NCBI GenBank assembly: GCA_046330415.1
Contig: JAXLSW010000008.1
Location: forward strand, 1-64,000
DNA: 64,000 bases
From: RHKX01 sp046330415
Lineage (GTDB): Bacteria; Actinomycetota; Thermoleophilia; Solirubrobacterales; 70-9
Direction of reading: 5' to 3'
The notes below the pieces were generated by a model that saw only the letters and a program-made list of their open reading frames with translations, was not told the origin of the DNA and did no database searches. The position numbers and the translations under genes were made by a program. Positions 55,668 to 64,000 of this stretch are shown here, piece by piece; the stretch's first letter is position 1; each line of letters begins with the position of its first letter.

Positions 55668-58204
55668 GAATCGCCCCCGTCGTAGCCGTCGTTCGTCGAG
55701 AGCGAGGCGAACTTGGGGAACTGCGGCTGGAAGGCGAGCGGCACCTTGCCGATCGGCCCGTTGCGGTGCTTGGCCATGATCAGGTCGGCCTCGCCGGGAC
55801 GATCGGACTCCTCGTCGTAGTAGTCCTCGCGGAACAGGAAGGCGACGATGTCGGCGTCCTGCTCGAGGCTGTTGTGGACGACGATGTCCTCGGCGACGAA
55901 GTTGGCGTGCTCGGCGACGGTGAGGTCGTAGACCTCCTCGACCCCGTCGGGCTCGATCGAGAGGACCGGGTCCCAGTAGACGTCGCTGGAGGCCAGCGTG
56001 TCGAGAGCCCCCGGCCTCACGGCGGTGGCGACCCGCTGCGCTCGCTCCCGGCTCATCGCCGAGCGGTACAAGGTCGAGCCGCAGTAGGCGGTGCCGATGT
56101 CCGCCTGCATCTGCCGCGCGGTGATCCCCGCCTCGGCCATCGCCGGCTTGACGATCGTCTCCCAGGACTCCCGGGGGATCACGTCGCGGGTGACGTTGGC
56201 CGGCCCCGCGGCCTCGAAGGCGCCGAGGATCGAGACGCCTGACCGAACCTTGCTCTCACCGAGGGTTCCGACGACCCGCAGGAAGGCCGTCATGTCCCCG
56301 CGGCCGCTGATGTCGACGTGCCAGCTGCAACGCCCCTTGCTGGACCCATGGCGGACGAACGCGTTGACACCGAGACGGAGGAGCAGCGACTGGACATCGC
56401 GCGCAAGGCGCTCGCTGCTGGTCGCGTAGTAGATCCGCGGACTGCCGCTCCTCTTGGCGAGCAGCACCGACCCGTCGGTCGACCAGAGGTGGCGCAGGAA
56501 TCGCGCGATCACGCCGGGTGACTGCGTGAACATGAGCTCCGGCACGTGCTTCTCGTAGCTGCGCAGGCCGAAGATCCCAAGCCCGTCCATCCAGGCGGCG
56601 ATCGGATTGCGAACGCCATGGCGCGGCAGCGTGCAGCCGTCGCCGATCAGGCTGCCGAGCAGGGCCGCCTCCGGTTCGCTGATCTCTGCACCGCTCCCGG
56701 CTGTCAGCTCCCGTGGGAGCGCCAGCGCGTCCCCGACCTCGAGCTCGTCGAGGTGCCTCCACCCGACCAGCGTCCGGAACCGGTGATTGCCGGTGGCGCG
56801 GATCGTCCGCCCCAGCTTCGTCCGGAGGCGGAAGACAGGCTTGGTCCCGGTGGAGAACGCGTTGGTCACCTGAGCCGGCTCCAGCTTCATCGTCTGCTCG
56901 TTCAGCGCGAGGACCCGGGGCAGCCCTTCCTCGCGCCGGGCGACGATGTCGGCGATCGTGCTCCACCCACCCGTATCGGGGAGGTGCACGCGACTCTCGC
57001 CAGTGAGGCATCCCGACTCGCGGAGGTCCGACAGCATCGGCACGCCCTTCTCCTTGCCGGTGCGCTGCTCCGGCGCACGCGAGAGCTGGGAGAGCGCGAT
57101 CACCGGGACCTGCAGCTCGCGGGCGAGGATCTTCAGCCCTCGGCTCATCTGCCCGACCTGCTCGACGCGGTTGATCCGCGGATCGTCGGCGCGCATGAGC
57201 TGGATGTAGTCGACGATGACGACGCCGAGCCCGCCCGCGCTCGAGTGCAGCCGCCGGCACTTCGCGCGCAGGTCGAGCAGGCTGAGGTCGGAGGAGTCGT
57301 CGATCCAAAGCGGCGCCTCGGCGAGCTCGTTGCACGCCTTCAGGACCTTGTTCCAGTCCTTCGTCACCTGGCCCTTGCGGAGGCGGTCGGAGGAGATCCG
57401 CGCCCGCGAAGCGATGAAGCGGTGCGCGAGCTCCGTCTCCGACATCTCGAGGGAGAAGAAGGCGACCGGTAGGCCCGCCTTCCAGGCGACGTTCTCGGCG
57501 ACGTTGCAGACGAACGTCGACTTGCCCATCGCCGGGCGCGCGGCGAGGATGATCAGGTTGCCGGGCTGGAAGCCACCGGTGATCTCGTCGAGGCGCCGGA
57601 AACCCGACGGCGTGCCCGTCATCGAGGCGTCGCCGCTCGCAAGCTTGTGCAGGCGCTCGGTCTCGGCGTCGAGGATGTCTGAGATCGCCGAGAAGTCGCC
57701 GGCCTGCTCCTCGCGGGCAACGTTGAAGAGCAGCTTTTCGGCCTGCTCGACGAGGTCCTGCGGTTCGCCCTCGCGGGCGTGGACCGACTGCTCGATCCGC
57801 TGCGCTGCGCCCAACAGGCGCCGCAGCATCGAATTCTGCTTGACGATCTGCGCGTAGTGGCCGGCGTTGCCGGGGACCGGCGTGCTCGAGGCAAGCGAGG
57901 TGACCGCGTCGCGCCCGCCGACCTCCTCGAGCTTGCCCTTGCTGCGCAGGAGCTCGGTGACGGTCAGCGCATCGACGGGGTCGTTGCGGGAGTAGAGCTC
58001 GTGGATCGCGTCGTAGATGACGCCGTTACGACCCCGGTAGAAGTCCTCCGACTTCAGGCGTGCATCGGAGACGACCGGGTCGATCGCCGCCTCCGAGACC
58101 ATCATCGCCCCCAGCACCGACTCCTCGGCCTCGAGGTTGTGCGGCTGCAGGAGCGGCCCTCCGGAAGCGGCCTCGTACCCGTTTGTATCGATCATCTCGG
58201 TCAT
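55664..58204 (-). CDS. dnaB: Replicative DNA helicase DnaB, intein-containing
   Basis: An 846-residue precursor; without the intein, a normal 466-residue DnaB. The N-terminal collar domain (LEAEESVLGAMM) leads to the RecA domain with Walker A AARPAMGKST (~221-230), FSLEMSETELAHR, VVIVDYIQLM (Walker B) and ALSQLSRAPEQR. The intein splits LSDLRESG from SLEQDADIVAFLFRED at residues 399-778. DnaB unwinds DNA at the fork. The downstream dnaC-like loader gene overlaps by 4 nt. Confidence 0.96.
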   Translation of the reverse strand: MTEMIDTNGYEAASGGPLLQPHNLEAEESVLGAMMVSEAAIDPVVSDARLKSEDFYRGRNGVIYDAIHELYSRNDPVDALTVTELLRSKGKLEEVGGRDAVTSLASSTPVPGNAGHYAQIVKQNSMLRRLLGAAQRIEQSVHAREGEPQDLVEQAEKLLFNVAREEQAGDFSAISDILDAETERLHKLASGDASMTGTPSGFRRLDEITGGFQPGNLIILAARPAMGKSTFVCNVAENVAWKAGLPVAFFSLEMSETELAHRFIASRARISSDRLRKGQVTKDWNKVLKACNELAEAPLWIDDSSDLSLLDLRAKCRRLHSSAGGLGVVIVDYIQLMRADDPRINRVEQVGQMSRGLKILARELQVPVIALSQLSRAPEQRTGKEKGVPMLSDLRESGCLTGESRVHLPDTGGWSTIADIVARREEGLPRVLALNEQTMKLEPAQVTNAFSTGTKPVFRLRTKLGRTIRATGNHRFRTLVGWRHLDELEVGDALALPRELTAGSGAEISEPEAALLGSLIGDGCTLPRHGVRNPIAAWMDGLGIFGLRSYEKHVPELMFTQSPGVIARFLRHLWSTDGSVLLAKRSGSPRIYYATSSERLARDVQSLLLRLGVNAFVRHGSSKGRCSWHVDISGRGDMTAFLRVVGTLGESKVRSGVSILGAFEAAGPANVTRDVIPRESWETIVKPAMAEAGITARQMQADIGTAYCGSTLYRSAMSRERAQRVATAVRPGALDTLASSDVYWDPVLSIEPDGVEEVYDLTVAEHANFVAEDIVVHNSLEQDADIVAFLFREDYYDEESDRPGEADLIMAKHRNGPIGKVPLAFQPQFPKFASLSTNDGYDGGDS
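55871..57010 (-). other. Intein within DnaB (LAGLIDADG-type)
   Basis: A 380-residue in-frame insertion. It begins with Cys (CLTGESRV, block A), has block B as ATGNHRFRT, ends in DIVVHN (blocks F/G, terminal His-Asn) and is followed by Ser, the +1 nucleophile. The central part has two degenerate LAGLIDADG elements, ALLGSLIGDGCT and FLRHLWSTDGSV, so it has or had a homing endonuclease. The insertion point ESG/S-x-EQDAD is a known DnaB intein site. Confidence 0.92.
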
Positions 58205-58323
58205 GCCCAGTGCACCCCGGCGAGGCTGAATCCGCCCCCTCGGTGGTGCCCGTCAAAGAAAGCACGGGCGGCGGCGGGGCGTTTGCCGTTACCGGGGTAT
58301 TTGCGGGAACGAGCGAGACGAAC

Positions 58324-60153
58324 TCAGCGGCGGCGGATCCTGACCCGGGCGGCGACGGCGACGCTCCGGGAGTCCTCCGAGATGAGCCGAAGCCGGAGCC
58401 CAGCTCGACCCGCCGGCGCGCCGTGGCGGGCACGGACCACGATCCTGATCCGGCGCCTCGCCCCGGGGCCGAGCGGCGCCCCCTTGACGCAACGCCCGAC
58501 GCGGATGCGGCGGCGAGCGGACCGCAACGGCTCCGGGCAGACGTCGACCTGATCGGCGACGGCGTCCCCCTCGTTGCGGACGATCACCTTCAGCGCTGCC
58601 CACCTGCCAGGGCGAAGACGCAGCCGACGCGGCGTGACGCGCCGCACCCGGACGCGGGCGCGGGCGTCGCCGCGCAGGAAGACGATCGCCGAGTCCCTGG
58701 CGGCGGGAGTGCTGAGCTGCGCCGGGCCGGTGTCCAGAAGGCCGGTGAAGCGCAGGGCTTGGGCGATCCAGCGGCCGTCGGGGGAGATCGCCAGCACGTC
58801 GCCCAGAGCCCCTGATCCCACTCCCGTCGCGGTCGGCGAGTAGGAGAAGCGGAGGTTCCCCTCGGGGTCGTAGGCGTTCAGCATGCTCGTCGGGTTCCCG
58901 CCGGGCGGCGTCAGGCTCGCGAGCTGGGAGCCGTCGCGGGTCAGCTCCACCGCGCCGCTGAGGACGGACGAGGCGATGACCCCGCGCTCGTCGGAGCGAA
59001 TTTCGGCGCCGGTGCTCGGGCCCGCGCCCGACTGCAGGACGAGCCACTCGGGCGCCCCCGCCCCCGACAGGCGCATCAGGTAATCGTCGCCGTTGGCTCC
59101 ACCGCTCGCGGCTCGCCCGGCGAGGTCGGCCTCATCCGCGAAGACACCGGACGCGTATGCCGAGCCATCCCCGGCCGGAGCGATGCCGCGAACGTTGTCG
59201 ACGCCCGGGCCGCCGAAGGGGATCAGCCACAGAGGTTCTCCGTCCGGGGTGAGCTTCGCCGCCGCGCCGTCCCAGTCCCCGCGGCTCACCAGGCTCGTGC
59301 CGCCGGCGCTCACCGATCCCCGGTACTGGAAGCCGACGAAGACCTCGCCGCTGCCGTCGATCGCCATCGCCCGGATGCGCTCGGTCCCCGGCCCATTGAA
59401 CGGGTGAACCCAGACGACATCGCCGGCGCCGGTGACGCGCATCGCGTAGGCGTCCCTGCCGCCGCCGCCATACGGGTAGGTCGTACCGTCGACGGTGAAG
59501 GCGCCGTCGGAAATGGCCGCGACCGCGATCTCCCCGCTCGGGAGAACGTCGAGCTCGTTGCCACCGTCGCCCGCCGCGCCGCCGAAGGAGCGAGCCCACT
59601 CCAGCCTTCCCCGCGAGTCGAACCGGGCGAGGAACATGTCCTGGGAGCCGGCGCTGCTCAGCGTGGTCCCGCCGAAGTCGACTGTCCCGGCGAACCACCC
59701 GGAGGCGACCACATCGTGGCCATCGCTCTGCAGGTCGAAGGTGTTGTCGTCGCCGACGCCGCCGATCTGCCGCGCCCAGCGGAGCGAGCCGTCGCGCGCG
59801 TAGGAGGCGAGGAAGACGTCCCCCTCGCCCGCGCTCGTGAAGGTTGTGTCGCCGAAACGGACCTCGCCGCGGAAGACGCCGGAGGCGTAGGTGCGGTCGT
59901 TGTCGTCGATGGCGATCCCGTCGACCTCGTCCGCGTCGAGATCGGTCTCGCCGATCGCGTGGGCCCAGATCGAGGTCACGGGGGCGGCGAGAACCGCACC
60001 GGGCGCCAGACACGTGAAGAGGGCTCCCGACGCCCCGAGGGAGAGAAGGAGGACTGGCAGGCCAAGGAGGCCGGGCGCCCTGCGCGGGCGCCCTGCACCC
60101 GTGCGGCGCTCAGCGCTGCTCGGCGACGATGGTCTTGACGCTGGCCGTGGCAC
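58324..60153 (-). CDS. Secreted beta-propeller-like repeat protein
   Basis: About 609 residues. A hydrophobic export signal (GLLGLPVLLLSLGASGALFT, ending VLAAP) precedes ~8 repeats of the SBBP/beta-propeller type: GDVFLASYARDGSLRWARQI, QDMFLARFDSRGRLEWARSF and DAYAMRVTGAGDVVWVHPF. A C-terminal beta-sandwich-like module with basic patches ends in RIRRR. No ATG precedes the signal; GTG 60153, inside rplI, is the best start, giving a 43-nt overlap. Function unknown, probably surface-associated. Confidence 0.7.
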   Translation of the reverse strand: MPRPASRPSSPSSAERRTGAGRPRRAPGLLGLPVLLLSLGASGALFTCLAPGAVLAAPVTSIWAHAIGETDLDADEVDGIAIDDNDRTYASGVFRGEVRFGDTTFTSAGEGDVFLASYARDGSLRWARQIGGVGDDNTFDLQSDGHDVVASGWFAGTVDFGGTTLSSAGSQDMFLARFDSRGRLEWARSFGGAAGDGGNELDVLPSGEIAVAAISDGAFTVDGTTYPYGGGGRDAYAMRVTGAGDVVWVHPFNGPGTERIRAMAIDGSGEVFVGFQYRGSVSAGGTSLVSRGDWDGAAAKLTPDGEPLWLIPFGGPGVDNVRGIAPAGDGSAYASGVFADEADLAGRAASGGANGDDYLMRLSGAGAPEWLVLQSGAGPSTGAEIRSDERGVIASSVLSGAVELTRDGSQLASLTPPGGNPTSMLNAYDPEGNLRFSYSPTATGVGSGALGDVLAISPDGRWIAQALRFTGLLDTGPAQLSTPAARDSAIVFLRGDARARVRVRRVTPRRLRLRPGRWAALKVIVRNEGDAVADQVDVCPEPLRSARRRIRVGRCVKGAPLGPGARRRIRIVVRARHGAPAGRAGLRLRLISEDSRSVAVAARVRIRRR

Positions 60154-60562
60154 CGCCCGGCACCTCGACCTCGACCATGTAGGTCCCGACCTCGCGGATC
60201 CCCTCCTCGAGGCGGATGCGCTTGCGGTCGACGCGGATGCCGCGGGCCTCCTGGATCGCCTCGGCGATCTCCTTGGAGGTAACGGAGCCGAACAGGCGGC
60301 CGTCCTCGCCGGCGCGGTGGTTGATCGTAAGCACGGTCTTGGAGAGCACCGCCGCGGTCTCACCGGCGCGCTCGAGCGCCTCGCGGGCGGCCTTCTCGGC
60401 GGCCTCCTTACGGCGCTGGGCCTCCTCGAGGGCACCCTTCGTCGCGGGCTGCGCGAGCTTGCGCGGGACGAGGTAGTTGCGGAGGTAGCCGGGCGAGACC
60501 TCGATCGCCTCGCCGGCCTCACCGAGACCGTGGACCTCCTTGAGAAGAATCGCCTGAGCCAT
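60110..60562 (-). CDS. rplI: Ribosomal protein bL9
   Basis: A 150-residue protein: MAQAILLKEVHGLGEAGEAI and VSPGYLRNYLVPRKLAQPAT form the N-terminal rRNA-binding domain. A long charged helix (LEEAQRRKEAAEKAAREALE) joins the C-terminal domain with RLFGSVTSKEIAEAI. Usual length. Part of the ssb-rpsR-rplI operon. Confidence 0.96.
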   Translation of the reverse strand: MAQAILLKEVHGLGEAGEAIEVSPGYLRNYLVPRKLAQPATKGALEEAQRRKEAAEKAAREALERAGETAAVLSKTVLTINHRAGEDGRLFGSVTSKEIAEAIQEARGIRVDRKRIRLEEGIREVGTYMVEVEVPGGATASVKTIVAEQR

Positions 60563-60587
60563 CAGAGAGTCAGCTCCTCAGCCCGGA

Positions 60588-60842
60588 TCAGCGCTCGCCG
60601 ACGTACGGCAGCAAGCCGACCTCGCGAGCGCGCTTGACCGCCAGAGCGAGCTGCTGCTGGTGACGGCGCGAGAGGCCGGTGACGCGACGCGAACGGATCT
60701 TGCCCCGGTCGGAGATGAACCGGCGGATCAGCGTCAGATCCTTGTAGTCGATGTAGTCGACTGGGAGCTTGGTGTACTTGCGCGGGCGGTTCTTGTCGAA
60801 CGCGCGACGGCCGCCGCGGCGCGGTGGTGCCTGAGTCGCCAT
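60588..60842 (-). CDS. rpsR: Ribosomal protein bS18
   Basis: An 84-residue small-subunit protein: a basic N-terminus, then VDYIDYKDLTLIRRFISDRG, KIRSRRVTGLSRRHQQQLAL and AVKRAREVGLLPYV, the full family pattern. It binds the 30S platform with bS6. It lacks the Cys pairs of zinc-binding copies. It lies 136 nt after ssb and 25 nt before rplI. Confidence 0.96.
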   Translation of the reverse strand: MATQAPPRRGGRRAFDKNRPRKYTKLPVDYIDYKDLTLIRRFISDRGKIRSRRVTGLSRRHQQQLALAVKRAREVGLLPYVGER

Positions 60843-60978
60843 CAGCGAACAGCTCCAGTCGAGGTCAGGGTCGAGTTGTCGTGGGGGTGCTTCACGAGCG
60901 GCGGTGGATTGTAGGGAGCCACGCCGCTCGGCGCAGTCAGCAACCCGTCGGCCGCTCCGAGGTGTCCCCGGGGTGACT

Positions 60979-61464
60979 TCAGAAGGGGATGTCGTCGTCG
61001 GAGGTACCCGCCGACGCCATCGCGGCCGGGGGCGCCTCGAAGCCGGAGCTGTCGGCCGGGGCGTCGGTCGTCGCCACCGGCGGGGCGGGCTCGTCGGTGG
61101 CGTTGGCCTCGTCGTCCTTCGGCTGCTGCGGACGGGGGAAGAACTGGATCGTGTCGGCGACGATCTGGACCGACTGCCGGTTGGCGCCCTCCTTGGTCTT
61201 CCACTCGCTCCACTCCAGCCGGCCGTCGATGGCGACCCCGCGTCCCCGGCTCAGGTACTCCTTGCAGAGCTTCCCGAGGCCACCCCAGACGGCGACGTCG
61301 AAGTAGTTGGGGCGATCGACCCACTCCTCCCCGCTCTTGCGCCGGCCGTTGACCGCGATCCGCATCTCGCAGACCTGCGGTCCGTTCTCGCGGATGTCGC
61401 GCAACTCCGGGTCCCTGGTCAGGTTCCCGGTGATCGTGACTCGGTTGATGTTGGCGGCGGACAT
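60979..61464 (-). CDS. ssb: Single-stranded DNA-binding protein
   Basis: A 161-residue SSB. The OB fold reads INRVTITGNLTRDPELRDI, MRIAVNGRRKSGEEWVDRPN, YFDVAVWGGLGKLCKEYL and GRLEWSEWKTKEGANRQSV. An acidic, Pro-rich linker leads to the DDDIPF tip that recruits partner enzymes. The start ATG 61464 has AAAGGAG upstream, which is buried in a hairpin (61472-61500). bS6 (rpsF) normally precedes it, but is not here. Confidence 0.95.
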   Translation of the reverse strand: MSAANINRVTITGNLTRDPELRDIRENGPQVCEMRIAVNGRRKSGEEWVDRPNYFDVAVWGGLGKLCKEYLSRGRGVAIDGRLEWSEWKTKEGANRQSVQIVADTIQFFPRPQQPKDDEANATDEPAPPVATTDAPADSSGFEAPPAAMASAGTSDDDIPF

Positions 61465-61802
61465 CGCGTGCTCCTTTGCTCGAATGGCTTCGAGCAAGGA
61501 AACCCCGCCCCCCTCTCCCGCGCCCCCCTGCCGCCGGGGCGCTAATGCGAGTCGAAGGGAGGGAGGAACTCCTCGCCCCCCTTCGCTGCCGATCGTGCAG
61601 ACGCGGGGCGCGGAAAGCGCCCACAGCGCGGTCTTCGCGCCCCCCGCCGACAGCGGGGAGCGCTGAACCATCAGCGCGGGGCGCCCGGTCACATCGCTAG
61701 AAGTGGTGTAACTCGCCCCTGAGGGCCTGAACGTAGTTCCGGCCACCGCGGGCCCCAGACTCGTCGGTTGACCTGCAAGTCGACTGACGAAGGAGCACCA
61801 CG
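61465..61802. other. ssb leader and left flank of IS remnant
   Basis: No gene is supported. The minus strand is a GC-rich leader for ssb with the hairpin described. Near 61690 the text GTGGTGTAAC may mark the left end of the IS256-type element, whose gene starts at 61803. No trace of rpsF is seen. Confidence 0.45.
61472..61500 (-). promoter_or_regulatory. Hairpin masking the ssb ribosome-binding site
   Basis: On the minus strand TCCTTGCTCGAA pairs with TTCGAGCAAAGGA around a GCCA loop, with one bulged A. The 3' arm contains the Shine-Dalgarno AAAGGA, which ends about 8 nt before the ssb ATG. Folding would block translation; a partner protein or melting would release it. Confidence 0.6.
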
Positions 61803-62567
61803 ATGGCCGAGAGTCAGAGCATGACGACCGCCGAGGTCGTCGCCAAGACGATGATGGACGAGCGCTCCGACTTCCTCCGCGAGTCGGTCAAGCTCGTCGC
61901 CGCGGAGCTGATGGAGGCCGAGATCGCTGCCGAGATCGGCGCCGGCAGGGGCGAGATATCCGCCGAACGATCTACGCACCGGAACGGCTACCGGCCCCGC
62001 GCCTGGGAGACCCGGGTCGGTGAGCTCGAGCTGCTGATCCCGCGCAAGCGCTCCGGCAGCGCCTACTTCCCGAGCTTCTTCGAGCCCCGTCGGCCGACCA
62101 CGCAGGCGATCGTCGCCTGCGTGATGGAGGCCTACGTCAACGGCGTCTCGACGAGGAAGGTCGACCGCCTCGTCACTGAGCTCGGGATCGAGGGGATGAC
62201 GAAGGACCGGGTCTCGGCGCTCTGCCGCGGTCTCGACGAGAGCGTCGCCGCCTTCAGGGAGCGGCCGCTGGAAGGAGCCTTCCCCTAACTCTGGCTCGAC
62301 GCCAAGCACCTCAAGGTCAGAAGCCGCGGCCACGTCACAAGCAAGGCGCTGGTCGTCGCCTACGCGGTCCACGAGACGGGCCGCCGCGAGGTCATCGGCC
62401 TCGACATCGGCGAGGTCGAGACGGAGGCCTTCTGGGAGGAGTTCATCCGCGATCTCGTCGGCCGCGGTCTCAGTGGAGTCCGGCTCTGCATCTCAGACCA
62501 CCACGAGGGACTGAAGAAGGCGATCGCGAGGATCCTCTCCTGCCCCTGGCAGCGCTGCATGCGGTGA
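61803..62567 (+). pseudogene. IS256-family (mutator) transposase, interrupted and truncated
   Basis: The frame reads LVAAELMEAEIAAEIGAGRG, ERSTHRNGYRPRAWETRVG, LELLIPRKRSGSAYFPSFFE and ACVMEAYVNGVSTRKVD, clear IS256-family sequence. At 62286-62288 a TAA replaces the Tyr codon of the conserved YLWLDA motif. The same frame continues LWLDAKHLKVRSRGHVTSK, LGLDIGEVETEAFWEEF (as near equivalents) and CISDHHEGLKKAIARIL before stopping at 62567, well short of a full ~400-residue transposase. The element is dead. Confidence 0.85.
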
Positions 62568-62614
62568 TCGGAGTGCGCGATGGGGAGAAAACCGTGGGAA
62601 ACCCCGTCGGCGGT

Positions 62615-63169
62615 TCAGGGGGTGCAGCTATCTGCCTTGAAGTCGGCGGGATCCCCGAAGCAGTCGTCGTTCCCATCACCGCCGTAAAGGTTGTCGCTCC
62701 CGGAACCGTCGAGGCCGTTCAGCTGGTCGTTGTCTTCCTGTCCGAAGATGCCGTCGGCTCCATCTTCACCGATCACGTCGTCGACACCGGCGCCGCCCTC
62801 CAAGACGTCGCCGCCTCCTCCGCCAATGACCTGAGGCTCACCCAGGTTGACGCTATGACCATCATGGCCGTCGTAACCGTTGCCGCCGCGGACCCAGTCT
62901 GCGCCACCTTCGCCATCGACTTCGTCTCGGTCCTCGCCACCGAAAACCCCGTCATCGCCAGGATGTCCGTAGCCTTGGTCGTTGCCTGCAAGAAGGTCGA
63001 TGATGTCATTGCCGTTGGTTCCGACCAAGCTGTCAGATCCATTGGTCCCAGTGCAGTTGGTACTACCGCAGGGCTGCGCCAGCGCTACTGCAGCACCGAT
63101 GGCAAGTCCGACCACCCCGGAAATCAACAGGATGACCGCGGTTCGCGCTTGCGAGAAACCACGGGCCAT
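62615..63169 (-). CDS. Secreted RTX-like calcium-binding protein
   Basis: A 184-residue exported protein. Signal peptide with a Ser/Arg start and ILLISGVVGLAIGAAVALA, cleavage near residue 31. The mature protein is almost all Asp/Gly nonapeptide-like repeats (GTNGSDSLVGTNGNDIIDL, GEGGADWVRGGNGYDG, GGGGDVLEGGAGVDDVIG), with Cys pairs at both ends. Such repeats bind calcium and form a beta-roll. No catalytic domain is present. It is 7 nt downstream of the next gene, so the two form an operon. Confidence 0.82.
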   Translation of the reverse strand: MARGFSQARTAVILLISGVVGLAIGAAVALAQPCGSTNCTGTNGSDSLVGTNGNDIIDLLAGNDQGYGHPGDDGVFGGEDRDEVDGEGGADWVRGGNGYDGHDGHSVNLGEPQVIGGGGGDVLEGGAGVDDVIGEDGADGIFGQEDNDQLNGLDGSGSDNLYGGDGNDDCFGDPADFKADSCTP

Positions 63170-63176
63170 TGGTTTT

Positions 63177-63626
63177 CTACTGACCTTCCTTGAGTTGCTG
63201 GTGAAGCCGTGCGAGGTCTTCCGGAGTAGCTGCCTCAGGGTTCGGCCTGTCAGGGTCAGTCCGCGGAACAGGGCCGCTCACCACTCCATTGCGCAGTTCG
63301 TATTGCTCCGTGGGGCTAGTCGGCAGGACCATGGGCGGCAACTGGTCGAGATCGTCGAGGACATCGTCTGAGTAGTCGTTCTTGACCTCGGTCTCACAGC
63401 CTGGATCGCGCAGGCCATCAGCAAGGACGCGCTCGCATATGGCTTTTTGACCGGCTCCCATCAGAACGTCCGGATAAGGACCCACGACCCCAGGGTCTTC
63501 GGGGTTGTAGTTGGGCGCGAAGTCATACGCGGGCGTCGACTCGCCAGCAATCGCGTTAACCGCCACGAAGCCGATGGGGATGGTGGCGAAGAACGTGGTA
63601 AGGACGATAAGTACTCGGCGCTTCAT
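63177..63626 (-). CDS. Small secreted protein, unknown function
   Basis: A 149-residue protein from ATG 63626 with a signal/anchor MKRRVLIVLTTFFATIPIGF. The mature part is acidic and Pro-rich (YNPEDPGVVGPYPD), with a Cys pair (KAICERVL, DPGCETEV) and a polar C-terminal helix (EDLARLHQQLKEGQ). No family recognised. It is the first gene of a two-gene operon with the RTX-like protein. Confidence 0.65.
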   Translation of the reverse strand: MKRRVLIVLTTFFATIPIGFVAVNAIAGESTPAYDFAPNYNPEDPGVVGPYPDVLMGAGQKAICERVLADGLRDPGCETEVKNDYSDDVLDDLDQLPPMVLPTSPTEQYELRNGVVSGPVPRTDPDRPNPEAATPEDLARLHQQLKEGQ

Positions 63627-64000
63627 AGCTCCATCCTATCTCGCAGCTTGCCGGTGTCAGTGGATTGCGGGTGTAGATCCTACGTTTGTCCACGGCAGCA
63701 ACGTTCGACGTCCATGCGCGGATTTCCTTGACGATCGGCCATCTGTCACAAGTCCACGGCGACCCTGCCGGGACGAGACGCAACCAGCGAGGCCCGGGCG
63801 CCGCTGTCAGTGGATCGCGACCCTTCTTTGGGCACGAGGGCAACTTCGGCGCGCCCGGCCCTAGAAAGCGGTCCCGCGGCGCATCTTCCGGTCATGAGGT
63901 AGATCCAAGCCCTCGAATATCAGGCTGACCAAGCAGTCGGCGAACCTGGTTCCTCCGCGTCTCGTCCCGGGAGCGCCGTCCCCAGAAACGCGAAGAGCCC
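63627..64000. other. Right edge: no supported gene
   Basis: Frames here are short and not protein-like. A 15-nt sequence TGTCAGTGGAT-T/C-GCG recurs at about 63655 and 63805, exactly 150 bp apart. A gene entering from beyond the edge cannot be excluded. Confidence 0.4.

Noticed and set aside
63556..63843. 95-codon minus frame at the right edge
   Set aside because: Mixed composition, no domain, and it overlaps the start of a better-supported secreted protein gene.

Overview
This window is high-GC DNA from an actinobacterium, most likely the Thermoleophilia (Solirubrobacterales type). That placement is an inference from gene content: a nuoJKLMN block, several secreted trypsin-like protease paralogs, a CSLREA beta-helix protein, DUF4235, a one-chain biotin carboxylase/BCCP, and many start codons sitting 6-10 nt after a TANNNT box, which suggests leaderless mRNAs. 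I see no rRNA, tRNA or CRISPR array.

Layout. 1-5.0 kb: an accessory minus-strand array of small membrane, PH-like and HEAT-repeat genes behind a broken YD-repeat (RHS) gene, looking like orphan polymorphic-toxin tips with immunity genes. 5.1-11.3 kb: nuoJ-nuoN, the membrane arm of complex I. 11.3-18 kb: three secreted serine proteases, a SRPBCC protein, a VOC protein, a MazF-type toxin-antitoxin pair and a long two-domain ThyX. 18-22.3 kb: acetyl-CoA synthetase, a VapBC pair, a secreted protein and a three-unit intergenic repeat array.

22.3-38.9 kb: a catabolic cluster around a GntR/FCD regulator. It holds an aminotransferase, an enolase-like protein with altered active-site loops, a frameshifted glycerate 2-kinase, a polyamine-type ABC importer, a PYROXD2-like flavoprotein, a Tat-exported PhoX-like protein, a cupin, a second aminotransferase next to a ruined KBL-type gene, and an AEC transporter. 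Three copies of one inverted repeat (core ATTGT-nnn-ACAAT) sit at three promoters of this cluster and probably define the regulon. The order suggests uptake and deamination of an unknown amine, with carbon leaving as glycerate, 2-phosphoglycerate and PEP.

39-47.9 kb: small membrane proteins, an NAD-binding oxidoreductase, an FKBP prolyl isomerase, a second VapBC pair, a lipoprotein, a DUF2804 protein and a D-Ala-D-Ala carboxypeptidase whose start codon lies at the centre of a 24-bp palindrome. 47.9-52.3 kb: a CSLREA beta-helix protein and the biotin carboxylase, each followed by a copy of a ~100-nt hairpin element. 52.4-61.5 kb: membrane proteins and the replication/ribosome block purA, dnaC-like loader, dnaB with a 380-residue intein, a secreted repeat protein, rplI, rpsR and ssb. 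rpsF is missing at its usual place upstream of ssb; beyond the ssb leader lies a decayed IS256-type transposase. 61.8-64 kb: that IS remnant, an RTX-like secreted protein, a small secreted protein and a gene-poor right edge.
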